64,000 nucleotides of DNA from Arthrobacter sp042667405 (GCF_042667405.1 NZ_JBHVAL010000001.1:558001-622000); one strand, 5' to 3'; shown: positions 18,414-27,407, counted from the stretch's first letter. Translations and numbers: made by a program. The notes: a model not told the origin generated them from the sequence alone.

Positions 18414-20083
18414 CAGCCAGACCCGAAGGTATACCCACAGAGAAACTGCCCGTTGGCGGAGCGATGCGCGTCATGGGCTCGGAAACTGAATACGGCATCC
18501 ACGCACCATCTGCGCCCGGCGCCAATGCCACTATGATGTCCGCGAGGATCATCCAGTCATACGCGGCCCTCACGCGTCAGCGTGCAGCCGGTGGCGCCGA
18601 AACGCGTTGGGACTACACAGACGAAGAGCCGCTCCATGACGCCCGCGGCTGGACCGTGGACCGGGCGGCGGCAGATCCGAGCCAGCTCACCGACCAGCCT
18701 CCTGTCCTCGACGCCGAAGCCGTGGCCTTGGCTTACGGCCGGCAGGAACTGGAGCTTGATGGCGCGGACGAGTCAGGCTCCCTCCTGATGAACATGGTGC
18801 TCGGCAACGGTGCGCGCCTGTACGTGGACCATGCCCATCCGGAGTACTCCAGCCCGGAGGTTACCAATCCCCGGGATGCGGTTGCCTGGGACGCTGCCGG
18901 TGACCTCGTGGCGCTTGCCACCGTCCGGAAGGTGGCCGCAGACACCAGCTTGCCGGCCATCAACCTGTACAAGAACAACACCGACAACAAGTCGGTCTCT
19001 TACGGCTCCCATGAGAACTACCTCATGCCCCGTTCGGTGCCCTTTGGCGACATCATTCGCGGCCTGACCCCGTTCTTCGTGTCCCGCCAGGTAATCTGCG
19101 GTGCCGGCCGGGTGGGCTTGGGACAGGACAGTTCGACACCCGGATACCAGATCAGCCAACGGGCCGACTTCTTCGAAGCGGAAGTGGGGCTGGAGACAAC
19201 TATCCGACGCCCGATCATCAACACCCGGGATGAGCCGCACGCCACGGCCGACAAGTACCGCCGCTTGCACGTCATCATTGGGGACGCCAATCTCAGCCAG
19301 GCCTCCAACTACCTTAAATTCGGCACCACCGCCATGGTCCTGAGCCTCATTGAGGCCGGACAAGCTCCAAAGATTGAGGTCCACGAGCCGGTCCAAGCCC
19401 TTCAGGCCGTCAGCCACGACACAACGCTGACCGCGACGGTCCGGCTGCTCGACGGGCGCAGGGTGACAGCGCTGGATCTCCAGTGGATGTATTACGAAGC
19501 CGCAGCGAAACTGGCCCAGGAAACCGGCGTGGCAGATTCCCTCTCCGGGGACGGCCACAGCCACGAGGTTCTCTCGCGCTGGGAATCCACGTTGACCGCA
19601 CTGGGGTCCGATGTGATGTCGGCGGCAGCATCCGTGGAGTGGGTAGCAAAGCAGTCGATCCTGGAAGGGTACCGGAACAGGGACGGACTGGGCTGGGGCG
19701 ACGCCAGGCTCGGTTTGGTGGACCTTCAGTGGTCTGACATCCGCCCGGAGAAAGGCCTCTACTACAGGCTTCTGTCCAACAACCGCATGCAGCGGGTAGT
19801 GGACGACGCCGACATCGCCCGGGCGGTGACGGAACCGCCGTCGGATACGCGAGCGTACTTCCGCGGCAAGTGCGTTTCAAAGTTCGGGAAGGACGTTGTG
19901 GGCGCAAGCTGGGACTCTGTGATCTTCGATGTGCCGGGGCTGGGAAAACTACAGCGCGTGCCCACCCGCGAACCGTTGCGGGGGACAAGGACGCTGACCG
20001 GGGCGCTCTTCGACCGCCATGCGGAAGCGGGTCCGTTCCTTGCCGAATTGTTGGGCCAGAATCCGCCGCCGGCAAGGGCCTGA
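18410..20083 (+). CDS. dop: Pup deamidase/depupylase (Dop)
   Basis: A carboxylate-amine-ligase-like enzyme that deamidates the C-terminal glutamine of Pup and also removes Pup from substrates. It carries the metal-binding MGSETEYGIHAP near residue 22, the Dop-specific insertion that follows (about residues 35-80), the catalytic-Asp region RLYVDHAHPEYSSPE near residue 140, NNTDNKSVSYGSHENYL near residue 188, and INTRDEPHA near residue 275. The GTG at 18410 overlaps the arc stop, giving 557 aa; an ATG at 18464 (539 aa), with GGCGGAG before it, also fits because known Dop proteins begin close to the MG.E.EYGI motif. Pup, made by the next gene, ends in GGQ and needs this enzyme. Confidence 0.96.
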   Translation: MTARPEGIPTEKLPVGGAMRVMGSETEYGIHAPSAPGANATMMSARIIQSYAALTRQRAAGGAETRWDYTDEEPLHDARGWTVDRAAADPSQLTDQPPVLDAEAVALAYGRQELELDGADESGSLLMNMVLGNGARLYVDHAHPEYSSPEVTNPRDAVAWDAAGDLVALATVRKVAADTSLPAINLYKNNTDNKSVSYGSHENYLMPRSVPFGDIIRGLTPFFVSRQVICGAGRVGLGQDSSTPGYQISQRADFFEAEVGLETTIRRPIINTRDEPHATADKYRRLHVIIGDANLSQASNYLKFGTTAMVLSLIEAGQAPKIEVHEPVQALQAVSHDTTLTATVRLLDGRRVTALDLQWMYYEAAAKLAQETGVADSLSGDGHSHEVLSRWESTLTALGSDVMSAAASVEWVAKQSILEGYRNRDGLGWGDARLGLVDLQWSDIRPEKGLYYRLLSNNRMQRVVDDADIARAVTEPPSDTRAYFRGKCVSKFGKDVVGASWDSVIFDVPGLGKLQRVPTREPLRGTRTLTGALFDRHAEAGPFLAELLGQNPPPARA

Positions 20084-20203
20084 ACCAGTGTCCGCCACAG
20101 GAACATCCGTACTCATCCAAAGCCGTACGCGGGGGCCCGCAGCGTGGCAATATGGCAGTAGGAAGTCTCCAATACCCGGGGACTGACAAGAGGGAGAAAG
20201 AAA

Positions 20204-20407
20204 ATGGCAGCTCAGGAGCAGCAACAACCACAGTCACGGGAAACCGAAGCTGAAGTGGACGTCCCGGAGGCTCCGCCTGCAGCGCCGGAAGCCCAGGCAT
20301 CCGAGGCAACGCAGGGCGTGGATGATCTCCTCGATGAAATCGACGGCGTACTGGAATCCAACGCTGAAGAGTTCGTCAGGGCCTTCGTCCAAAAGGGCGG
20401 CCAGTAA
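20204..20407 (+). CDS. pup: Prokaryotic ubiquitin-like protein Pup
   Basis: A 67-aa largely disordered, Glu/Gln/Pro-rich protein ending in the diagnostic GGQ. The C-terminal half (about residues 37-64; VDDLLDEIDGVLESN..EEFVRAFVQKGGQ in outline) is the helix that binds the ARC coiled coil. The terminal Gln must be deamidated to Glu by Dop before PafA ligates it to substrate lysines. The ribosome site is GGGAGAAAG. It lies 120 nt after dop and 81 nt before prcB, in the canonical order. Confidence 0.98.
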   Translation: MAAQEQQQPQSRETEAEVDVPEAPPAAPEAQASEATQGVDDLLDEIDGVLESNAEEFVRAFVQKGGQ

Positions 20408-20488
20408 CCGGCCCCCACAGCAAGAATCTACCACCCGGACGGCGTGAGGCCTCCGGGCACCGGAATGCAGAGTCGAAGGAGTGCAGCA

Positions 20489-21298
20489 ATGCAGGACCCA
20501 TCAGGCGGCCCCCTGGCCACCCAGGCAACGTCTTCATTTACCGAGCATCTCCAACGCTCGCGTCCTGAGCTCCTTCCGTTCAATCAGCCCCTGCCCGCTG
20601 GCGCCGTACCGGCATCGCCCCACGCGACCACCATCGTCGCATTGACGTATGCAGGCGGCGTGCTGATGGCTGGCGATCGTCGTGCGACCATGGGCAACGT
20701 CATCGCCAGCCGCCACATCGAGAAAGTGTTCCCGGCCGATGAATATTCGGTGCTGGGTATCGCCGGAACCGCTGGCTTGGCAATCGACATCACCCGTCTG
20801 TTCCAGGTTGAGCTTGAGCACTACGAAAAGATCGAAGGAACGCTCCTGAGCCTGGTAGGCAAAGCAAACCGCCTGGGTGCCATGATCCGGGGGAACCTGC
20901 CCATGGCCATGCAGGGGATGGCGGTCATTCCGCTGTTCGCCGGCTTCGACCACGTCAGCGGCGTGGGCCGCTTGTTCTCCTACGACGTCACGGGCGGCCG
21001 CTATGAAGAGCAGGAACACCACTCGGTGGGATCGGGCTCGGTCTTTGCCAGGGGCGCGCTGAAGAAGCTGTGGAAGCCGAATCTGACTGAGGAGGACGCG
21101 GTTGCGGTAGCTGTCGAGGCACTCTACGACGCCGCTGACGATGACTCCGCCACCGGCGGCCCGGACCCGGTACGCCAACTCTGGCCAGTTGTCTACACCG
21201 TGAACCGCGCCGGAAACCGCAGGGTTCCTGAGCGGGACCTCGCGGCCATTGCGGGAGAAATCGTTGCATCGCGGGCCATCGCCGGACGGGAGGCCTGA
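20489..21298 (+). CDS. prcB: Proteasome beta subunit PrcB
   Basis: A 269-aa precursor of the catalytic subunit of the 20S proteasome. The propeptide covers about 46 residues; self-cleavage before the first Thr of ATTIVALTYAGG would expose the Thr nucleophile at residue 47. The typical GVLMAGDRRATMGN (Asp and Arg near the active site) and the catalytic Lys in RHIEKVFP follow. The ATG at 20489 has AAGGAG 7 nt upstream and is preferred over in-frame ATGs at 20444 and 20465. Its TGA is one base away from the ATG of prcA, so the two subunits are made in a coupled manner. Confidence 0.96.
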   Translation: MQDPSGGPLATQATSSFTEHLQRSRPELLPFNQPLPAGAVPASPHATTIVALTYAGGVLMAGDRRATMGNVIASRHIEKVFPADEYSVLGIAGTAGLAIDITRLFQVELEHYEKIEGTLLSLVGKANRLGAMIRGNLPMAMQGMAVIPLFAGFDHVSGVGRLFSYDVTGGRYEEQEHHSVGSGSVFARGALKKLWKPNLTEEDAVAVAVEALYDAADDDSATGGPDPVRQLWPVVYTVNRAGNRRVPERDLAAIAGEIVASRAIAGREA

Positions 21299-21299
21299 G

Positions 21300-22007
21300 A
21301 TGACGCAGCAGTTCTATGTTTCTCCTGAACAACTGATGAAGGACCGCGCGGACTTCGCGCGGAAGGGCATCGCCCGCGGCAGGTCCGTGGTGGTCATCAG
21401 CTGCGCCGACGGCATTGCGCTGATCGCCGAGAATCCATCACCGTCCCTCCACAAAATCGGCGAGATTTACGACAAGATCGCCTTTGCGGCCGTAGGCAAG
21501 TACAACGAGTTCGAGAGCCTGCGACAGGCAGGCGTCCGCTACGCCGATGTCCGCGGCTACTCCTACGACCGCGAGGACGTCACGGCCCGCGGCCTGGCCA
21601 GTGTGTACGCGCAAAGCCTCGGAGCTGTGTTCACCGCTGAACAAAAGCCTTTCGAGGTGGAACTCGCGGTGGCCGAGGTAGGGGCCACGCAGGAGCAGGA
21701 CCACCTTTACCGCCTGACCTTCGATGGTTCCATTGCTGACGAGAACGGTTTCGTCGTCATGGGCGGACTGGCGGACCAGATTTCCGACGTCGTCAGCGGG
21801 GCTTGGGAGCCGGAACTCACCCTCCCGGGGGCCATGCGTCTGGCGTTGCGTGCCTTGGCTGCCGACAAGGAACTCGAAGCCCTGCCGGCTACCGCCGTCG
21901 AAGCCGCTGTCCTGTACCGCGCGTCGGAGAGCCACCGGGGATCACGAAGGGCGTTCCGGCGGCTGCTGCCCGAGGACATGACCCGGTTGCTCACAGAGGA
22001 GGCCTGA
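21300..22007 (+). CDS. prcA: Proteasome alpha subunit PrcA
   Basis: A 235-aa structural subunit of the outer rings of the 20S proteasome. The N-terminus QQFYVSPEQLMKDRADFARKGIARGRSVV matches the gate and first helix of actinobacterial PrcA in outline, and there is no N-terminal Thr nucleophile. The core has the GIALIAENPS and VGKYNEFESLRQAG segments. The alpha ring receives the C-terminal GQYL of ARC. The gene begins directly after prcB (1-base gap) and is followed 1 base later by pafA, so prcB-prcA-pafA form a tight unit. Confidence 0.96.
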   Translation: MTQQFYVSPEQLMKDRADFARKGIARGRSVVVISCADGIALIAENPSPSLHKIGEIYDKIAFAAVGKYNEFESLRQAGVRYADVRGYSYDREDVTARGLASVYAQSLGAVFTAEQKPFEVELAVAEVGATQEQDHLYRLTFDGSIADENGFVVMGGLADQISDVVSGAWEPELTLPGAMRLALRALAADKELEALPATAVEAAVLYRASESHRGSRRAFRRLLPEDMTRLLTEEA

Positions 22008-22008
22008 G

Positions 22009-23373
22009 ATGGACAAACGCATATTCGGCATCGAAACGGAATTCGGGATTTCCTATTCCAGCCCGGATTCACGTCCCTTGGCGCCTGAAGAAGTGGCCCG
22101 CTACCTCTTCAGGAAAGTGGTCAGTTGGGGGAGGTCTTCCAACGTCTTCCTGACCAACGGCTCGCGACTCTACCTGGACGTGGGGTCCCACCCTGAATAC
22201 GCCACGGCTGAGTGCGATGACCTTGCCCAACTCATAGCCCACGACAGGGCAGGAGAACTCATTCTCGATGACCTCGTGGATGAGGCACAAAGCAGGCTGG
22301 CCGCCGAAGGCTTCAACGGAACCGTTTACCTCTTCAAGAACAACACGGATTCGGCGGGCAACTCCTACGGCAGCCATGAGAACTACTTGATTCCGCGCCG
22401 CGGTGAATTCTCCCGCTTGGCTGAAATCCTGATTCCCTTCCTGGTGACCCGGCAGTTGATCGCCGGTGCCGGCAAGGTATTGAAGACCCCGCACGGGGCG
22501 ACCTTTGCTTTCTCGCAACGGGCCGACCACATTTGGGAGGGCGTTTCATCGGCGACCACCCGCTCGCGTCCCATCATCAACACCCGGGACGAGCCACACG
22601 CTGACGCCGAGTTCTACCGTCGTCTCCACGTCATCGTTGGGGACTCCAACATGTCCGAGACAACGGCCCTGCTCAAGGTCGGTACGGTGGACCTGATTCT
22701 CCGCATGATCGAGTCGGGCGTCATCATGCGGGATATGCGCATGGAAAACCCCATCCGCAGCATCCGTGAAATTTCCCACGACCTCACGGGCCGGGCCCTG
22801 GTCCGCCTCGCCAACGGCAGGCAGCTCACAGCCCTTGATATCCAGCGCGAATACCTCACCAAGGTCACTGACTTCGTTGCCACCAATGGAGCCCATAACG
22901 CGCATGTTCCCTTGATCCTGGACCTGTGGAAGCGCACCTTGGATGCCATCGAAAGCGGTGACACAAGCACCATTGACACCGAGGTTGACTGGGCCATCAA
23001 GAAGAAGCTCATGGACGGCTACATGCGACGACACGGGCTCGGTCTCGACTCGCCCCGGATTGCCCAACTCGACCTCACGTACCACGACATCTCGCGGCAA
23101 CGCGGCCTGTTCTTCCTGCTCCAGGCCAGGGGAGCGGCCCGCCGCTTGGTCACCGAGACCGACGTGAAGGACGCCGTGGACGCACCGCCGCAGACCACGC
23201 GCGCCAAGCTGCGCGGCGACTTTGTCCGCAGGGCACAGGAACTCGGACGTGACTACACCGTCGACTGGGTCCACCTGAAACTGAACGACCGCGCGCACCA
23301 GACCATTCTCTGCAAGGACCCCTTCCGCAGCGAGGACGAAAGGGTGGATGCGCTCTTGGACTCCATGGGCTGA
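22009..23373 (+). CDS. pafA: Pup--protein ligase PafA
   Basis: A 454-aa ligase that couples the gamma-carboxylate of the C-terminal Glu of Pup to lysines of target proteins with ATP. It starts with FGIETEFGISY (metal-binding Glu), and has GSRLYLDVGSHPEYAT with the catalytic Asp near residue 64, NNTDSAGNSYGSHENYL near residue 110, and INTRDEPHAD near residue 190. The Dop-specific insertion after the first motif is absent, which separates it from Dop. The length is standard. The C-terminal domain (about 400-454) binds Pup. An unrelated FKBP lipoprotein gene follows. Confidence 0.97.
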   Translation: MDKRIFGIETEFGISYSSPDSRPLAPEEVARYLFRKVVSWGRSSNVFLTNGSRLYLDVGSHPEYATAECDDLAQLIAHDRAGELILDDLVDEAQSRLAAEGFNGTVYLFKNNTDSAGNSYGSHENYLIPRRGEFSRLAEILIPFLVTRQLIAGAGKVLKTPHGATFAFSQRADHIWEGVSSATTRSRPIINTRDEPHADAEFYRRLHVIVGDSNMSETTALLKVGTVDLILRMIESGVIMRDMRMENPIRSIREISHDLTGRALVRLANGRQLTALDIQREYLTKVTDFVATNGAHNAHVPLILDLWKRTLDAIESGDTSTIDTEVDWAIKKKLMDGYMRRHGLGLDSPRIAQLDLTYHDISRQRGLFFLLQARGAARRLVTETDVKDAVDAPPQTTRAKLRGDFVRRAQELGRDYTVDWVHLKLNDRAHQTILCKDPFRSEDERVDALLDSMG

Positions 23374-23502
23374 TCGGCGCTTTTAGCTGGCTCCCAGCTT
23401 CACGGGCTACTCTGGATAGTGGTCTCTTTCCAGGAGACAACCTGCTTGGAGGCGTCATGCGCTGTTCCGAGTGTCCCTTGCCCCGACGAAAGTGTCTTTT
23501 TT

Positions 23503-24426
23503 GTGCGCCGACTCCTAGCAATTCTTCTTCCTGCCCTGCTGCTCATCACCGCGTGTGGCGGAAGCAACGCGACACCCGAGCCCACCAGCCAGTCCGCAGG
23601 TGACATTTCCAAGCTTGACTCCGTGAAAGTGACGGACAACGGCAATGACAAGGCACCGGGCGTTGAATTCTCCAAGCCGCTCAGCGTGACCGAACCTACC
23701 GTCAAGGTCGTGGTCGACGGAGACGGGGAGCGCGTGAAGGCTGGGCAGACAGCCGAACTCGTCTACGTGGCTGTGGACGGCACCGACGGCAAGACGGTGG
23801 AAGACGCCTATGCCAACGGGCCCCAGCCGATCGAGTTGACGGATGAACTGAAGTCCGGCAACCAGCAGATCTACAACGCGATCGTGGGTGCCAAGATCGG
23901 CTCGCAGATCGCATTCGCCGCTCCTGGCAACGGCGCAGCGTCGCCGGCCGCTTCCACCCAGTTGGTTGTCTTCAAGCTGCTGTCGGCCAAGGACCCTGCT
24001 CCGGTACTGGACAAGCCTGAAGGCGACCCCGTTACTCCTCCTGCGGGGCTTCCTGCAGTGAAGGAAGACGACAAGGGCATTCCCCAGATCTCGGTTGACG
24101 GCGTTGCTGCTCCCAAGGAACTTATTGCCCAGGACCTCATTAAGGGCAAGGGTGCTGCCGTCAAGGCGTCGGACACCCTGACGGTGAACTACGTCGGCGT
24201 CAACCTCGTAGGCGGCACCAAGTTCGATTCCAGCTACGACCGCGGAAAGCCCGCCAGCTTCCCCCTCACAGGCGTTATCAAGGGCTGGACGCAGGGCCTC
24301 GAGGGCAAGACCGTTGGCTCCCGCGTTCTGTTGGTCATCCCGCAGGACCTTGCCTACGGCGCAGAGGGCCAGGGGCAGGCGAAGGGTGACCTTGTCTTCG
24401 TCGTGGACATCCTGGGCGTCAAGTAA
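23503..24426 (+). CDS. FKBP-type peptidyl-prolyl isomerase lipoprotein
   Basis: A 307-aa exported lipoprotein. From the GTG at 23503 it has a short RR n-region, a hydrophobic core and the lipobox LITAC, so Cys19 would be lipidated. Residues about 60-165 look like a degenerate FKBP-like domain, and residues about 195-307 a full FKBP domain (TLTVNYVGVNLVGGTKFDSSYDRGKP in outline, VIKGWTQGLEGKTVG, DLAYGAEGQG, LVFVVDIL). It should assist folding of exported proteins at the cell surface. The frame is open upstream to a GTG at 23419, but the signal peptide fixes the short form. The ribosome site is weak; a strong GGAGGCGTC-ATG at 23457 is in a different frame. Confidence 0.88.
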   Translation: MRRLLAILLPALLLITACGGSNATPEPTSQSAGDISKLDSVKVTDNGNDKAPGVEFSKPLSVTEPTVKVVVDGDGERVKAGQTAELVYVAVDGTDGKTVEDAYANGPQPIELTDELKSGNQQIYNAIVGAKIGSQIAFAAPGNGAASPAASTQLVVFKLLSAKDPAPVLDKPEGDPVTPPAGLPAVKEDDKGIPQISVDGVAAPKELIAQDLIKGKGAAVKASDTLTVNYVGVNLVGGTKFDSSYDRGKPASFPLTGVIKGWTQGLEGKTVGSRVLLVIPQDLAYGAEGQGQAKGDLVFVVDILGVK

Positions 24427-24500
24427 ACCCATCGCATTCTGCAGGCACTGGCTTAAGCTGGTTCCTGGCACCCATCCATCACCCACACCAAGGAGTACCC

Positions 24501-24896
24501 ATGTCATTTGGTCAGCGTGACTTCGACCGCACCAAGCCGGAGATTGACTTCCCGGAAGGCGACGTCCCCACAGACCTCGTCATCACGGACCTCATTGAAG
24601 GCACCGGCCGTGAAGCCCAGGCCGGGGACACCGTCTCCACCCACTACGTAGGGGTTGCCTGGTCCACGGGCGAGGAGTTCGACGCTTCCTGGGGCCGTGG
24701 CGCCCCTCTGGACTTCCGCGTAGGCGTTGGCCAGGTTATCCAGGGCTGGGACCAGGGCCTGCTGGGAATGAAGGTTGGCGGACGTCGTCGCCTCGAAATC
24801 CCCTCGGAGCTCGCTTACGGCTCACGCGGTGCCGGCGGGGCCATCAAGCCGAACGAAGCTTTGATCTTCGTGGTTGACCTCGTGGCTGTCCGCTAA
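24501..24896 (+). CDS. Cytosolic FKBP-type peptidyl-prolyl isomerase
   Basis: A 131-aa single-domain FKBP without a signal peptide. Active-site pocket residues are seen in VSTHYVGVAWSTGEEFDASW, GQVIQGWDQGLLGMKVGGRR and ELAYGSRGAGG; the final LIFVVDLVAV strand closes the sheet. AAGGAG lies 5 nt before the ATG. It follows the FKBP lipoprotein by 74 nt, so the pair gives the cell one exported and one internal isomerase from the same region. A strong hairpin terminator follows at 24913. Confidence 0.95.
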   Translation: MSFGQRDFDRTKPEIDFPEGDVPTDLVITDLIEGTGREAQAGDTVSTHYVGVAWSTGEEFDASWGRGAPLDFRVGVGQVIQGWDQGLLGMKVGGRRRLEIPSELAYGSRGAGGAIKPNEALIFVVDLVAVR

Positions 24897-24912
24897 GGAA
24901 CAGCCGTCCTCC

Positions 24913-24964
24913 AAGGCGCGTCACTTGCCGGTAAACCCCGGCTGGTGACGCGCCTTGCTGTTTT
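24913..24964 (+). terminator. Terminator after the cytosolic FKBP gene
   Basis: A 12-bp perfect outer stem (24913-24924 with 24945-24956) encloses a second GCCGG/CCGGC stem and is followed by GCTGTTTT. It separates the proteasome/FKBP transcript from pafBC. An open GTG at 24945 in the pafBC frame falls inside this hairpin, which argues against using it as the start. Confidence 0.85.
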
Positions 24965-24992
24965 CCCACTGGACTTTAGTAACGTAGCAACC

Positions 24993-27011
24993 GTGTCCGC
25001 ATCCCGCACTGAACGACTCCTGAACCTCCTCCTTGCATTGCTCAATACAAGAGTGGGCCTTCCACGCTCTGTCCTGCGCGAAAAGGTCTACCACGATACG
25101 GCCGGAAACGATGTAGCCTTCGGGCGCATGTTCGAGCGCGACAAGGCCGACCTGAAGCAGTTCGGCTTTGAGGTGGAAACCTTGATGGACCCCGGCAGTT
25201 TCGGTGCGGACGATCCCGCATCAGCTCGCTACAGGATCGGCAAGGACTCCAACAGGCTTCCGGAAGTCCATCTCACCCCGGCCGAGTGCACGGTCCTCCT
25301 GCTGGCCGCCCAGCTGTGGGAGCGGGCCGCCCTGGGCAATGCCGCCGCCAACGCCGTCCGCAAGCTGCAGGCCGCCGGTGGATTCACCGACGTCGAACTT
25401 CCGGCCGGTGTCCAGCCCCGCATCAAGCCGGCGGGCCAGGCCTTCGACGACGTCGTTGCAGCCATGCACGGCAGGCACCCCGTCCGCTTCGGCTACCTCG
25501 CCGTCAGCACCGGGCGCGAGGAGACACGCGAAGTCGAGCCGTGGGGCCTGGGCAGCCGCTTTGGCCAGTGGTACCTGGTGGGCTTTGACAGGGGGAGGGG
25601 TGCCAAGCGGATCTTCAGGCTCTCGCGGATGACCACGGCGCTCACCGTTGTAACCGGGAGCACCTTCGTCCCGCCGGAGGGCTTCAACGCGCGCACGGAG
25701 CTCGATTCGCTCAACGAACTGCCTCTGCAACGGGCCGCCCTGGACGTGGACAAGGACCGTTTGCTGGCACTGCGCAAAAGGGCGGTCGAAACGGAGCAAT
25801 CGCACGTCGCCCCGCACAGGGACCGGATCGCTGTTGAATTCCGCGATCCTGAACAGCTCGCCGAAGAGATTGCCTCCTACGGACCCCACGTAGAGGTGGC
25901 AGAACCCGCGGAGCTGCGCGCCGCCGTCGTTCGCCGCCTCAAAGGTGCCCTGGATTTCGACGCCGCACCGGCGGTGGAGGTGAAGTTCCCCGAGGCCGGC
26001 CGCGCCCCGCGTTCCCGTAAACGCACCTCTGAGGACCAACTGACCAGAATGCTGCAGTTGGTGCCTTTCCTGGTTCACCACCAGGGCCTGCACATCCAGG
26101 AGGTGGCCGACCGTTTCGGCATCTCGCGCAAGGACCTGATCGATGACCTGAAGATCCTCATCTGCTCCGGGCTTCCCGAGGGCTACCCGGATGACCTGTT
26201 GGACATCCAATGGGAAAACGACCACGTCTACATCTCGGAGCACCTGGACCTGAACCGGCCGGTGCGATTCAGCGAGGACGAGGCAGCCGCGTTGCTCACC
26301 GGCCTCTCGATGCTGGGTGACCTGCCTGCCCTGGCCGGCGTGGCCGAGGACGAGTCCGGCAGCGCGCTGGAGTCCGTTACGATCAAATTGACCGGTGCCG
26401 CAGGCCAGGCCGGCCGTTTGGCCGGGTCCGTGGCCGGGCAGTCGGTTGCCCCCGAACAATCCGAAGCCTTCGCCACCATCACCCAGGCCATCAGGGACGG
26501 CCTCCAGCTTCGGCTGCGGTATCTGTCCCTGCAACGCGATGAGGTCACGGAACGGGACGTAGACCCGCTGCGGCTCTACTCGATGGACGACACTTGGTAC
26601 TTCGAGGCGTACTGCCACAGCAAGGCCGGAATCCGGAACTTCCGGCTGGACAGGGTAGAGGCATTGGAACCGAACGGCCGTGAGGCCGCCGGCACGGCAC
26701 CCACGGGCCAGGACTTTCCGGCACGCCTGTTCACTCCAGGCGACGACGACGTTGTGGTGGTTCTGCAGTTGACCCGCCAAGGCGCCGGGCTGGCGGATGA
26801 TTACTACGCCGAGCGCACGGCACAACTGCCCGACGGCGGCATGCTCGCCGAAGTGCGGTTCGGCAATGCAGGCTGGCTGCCCATGTTTGTGTCACAGCAC
26901 GGCGGTACGGTCCGGATCCTGGAGCCCGGCTCCTCGCGGGACGAAGCAGTGGCTTGGCTGCGGGCTGGCCTGGCACAGTACGACGATGCTTCCGGCGCCC
27001 AGGCTGGCTAG
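24993..27011 (+). CDS. pafBC: Fused PafB-PafC WYL-domain transcription regulator
   Basis: A 672-aa fusion of two regulators that are separate genes (pafB, pafC) in Mycobacterium. The first half has an N-terminal winged HTH (TERLLNLLLALLNT in outline) and a WYL domain with QWYLVGFDRGRG near residue 190. The second half has another HTH (DQLTRMLQLVPFL..., EVADRFGISRKDLIDDL near residue 370) and a WYL domain with TWYFEAYCHSKAG near residue 535. In mycobacteria PafBC activates the RecA/LexA-independent DNA-damage response, responding to single-stranded DNA through the WYL domains. The start at GTG 24993 is chosen because the upstream part of the frame lies in the terminator hairpin. Confidence 0.93.
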   Translation: MSASRTERLLNLLLALLNTRVGLPRSVLREKVYHDTAGNDVAFGRMFERDKADLKQFGFEVETLMDPGSFGADDPASARYRIGKDSNRLPEVHLTPAECTVLLLAAQLWERAALGNAAANAVRKLQAAGGFTDVELPAGVQPRIKPAGQAFDDVVAAMHGRHPVRFGYLAVSTGREETREVEPWGLGSRFGQWYLVGFDRGRGAKRIFRLSRMTTALTVVTGSTFVPPEGFNARTELDSLNELPLQRAALDVDKDRLLALRKRAVETEQSHVAPHRDRIAVEFRDPEQLAEEIASYGPHVEVAEPAELRAAVVRRLKGALDFDAAPAVEVKFPEAGRAPRSRKRTSEDQLTRMLQLVPFLVHHQGLHIQEVADRFGISRKDLIDDLKILICSGLPEGYPDDLLDIQWENDHVYISEHLDLNRPVRFSEDEAAALLTGLSMLGDLPALAGVAEDESGSALESVTIKLTGAAGQAGRLAGSVAGQSVAPEQSEAFATITQAIRDGLQLRLRYLSLQRDEVTERDVDPLRLYSMDDTWYFEAYCHSKAGIRNFRLDRVEALEPNGREAAGTAPTGQDFPARLFTPGDDDVVVVLQLTRQGAGLADDYYAERTAQLPDGGMLAEVRFGNAGWLPMFVSQHGGTVRILEPGSSRDEAVAWLRAGLAQYDDASGAQAG

Positions 27012-27020
27012 ACTACTCAG

Positions 27021-27371
27021 ATGCCTTGGTGGTTTTGGATCCTGCTGTGGATCGCACTCGTAGCTCTTGCCCTGCTCCTGCATCTGACCTTGGGTTATCG
27101 CCTGTTCAGGAAATTCATGGCAACTGTTCATGATCTGGGCGACGCGGGGAAACGTTTCAGCAACCTTGCTCCTGTCGCAGAAACCTCCGATGTGGAAGTG
27201 GCGGAGAAACGTCCCGAACCAGGGTCCGCAATTTTTGCCTCACCGGATCAGATGCGTCATGATTACCTGACGGCCAAAGCCTTCCGCCAGGAAGTTCGCC
27301 GCCAGAAGCGCGTCCAGCGCAAAGCGGAGCGGGGTCAGCCGCAATCCCTGCACGACATTGAATTCAGTTAG
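27021..27371 (+). CDS. Small membrane protein of unknown function
   Basis: A 116-aa protein with one clear N-terminal membrane segment (residues 3-24, rich in W and L) followed by a soluble cytosolic tail. The tail ends in a basic, helical stretch (residues 80-108, rich in R, K and Q). I do not recognise a family. It starts 9 nt after pafBC and ends 36 nt before tatA, so it is probably in the same transcript. A single-span topology next to Tat genes is suggestive but proves nothing about function. Confidence 0.8.
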   Translation: MPWWFWILLWIALVALALLLHLTLGYRLFRKFMATVHDLGDAGKRFSNLAPVAETSDVEVAEKRPEPGSAIFASPDQMRHDYLTAKAFRQEVRRQKRVQRKAERGQPQSLHDIEFS

Positions 27372-27407
27372 ACGTAGGATGTATCCAAAAGGAAAGGACC
27401 TCCCCAC

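Noticed and set aside
25221..26825. A 534-codon minus-strand open frame opposite pafBC
   Set aside because: It mirrors the coding strand of a well-supported regulator and has the Val/Gly/Arg-rich composition of antisense frames.
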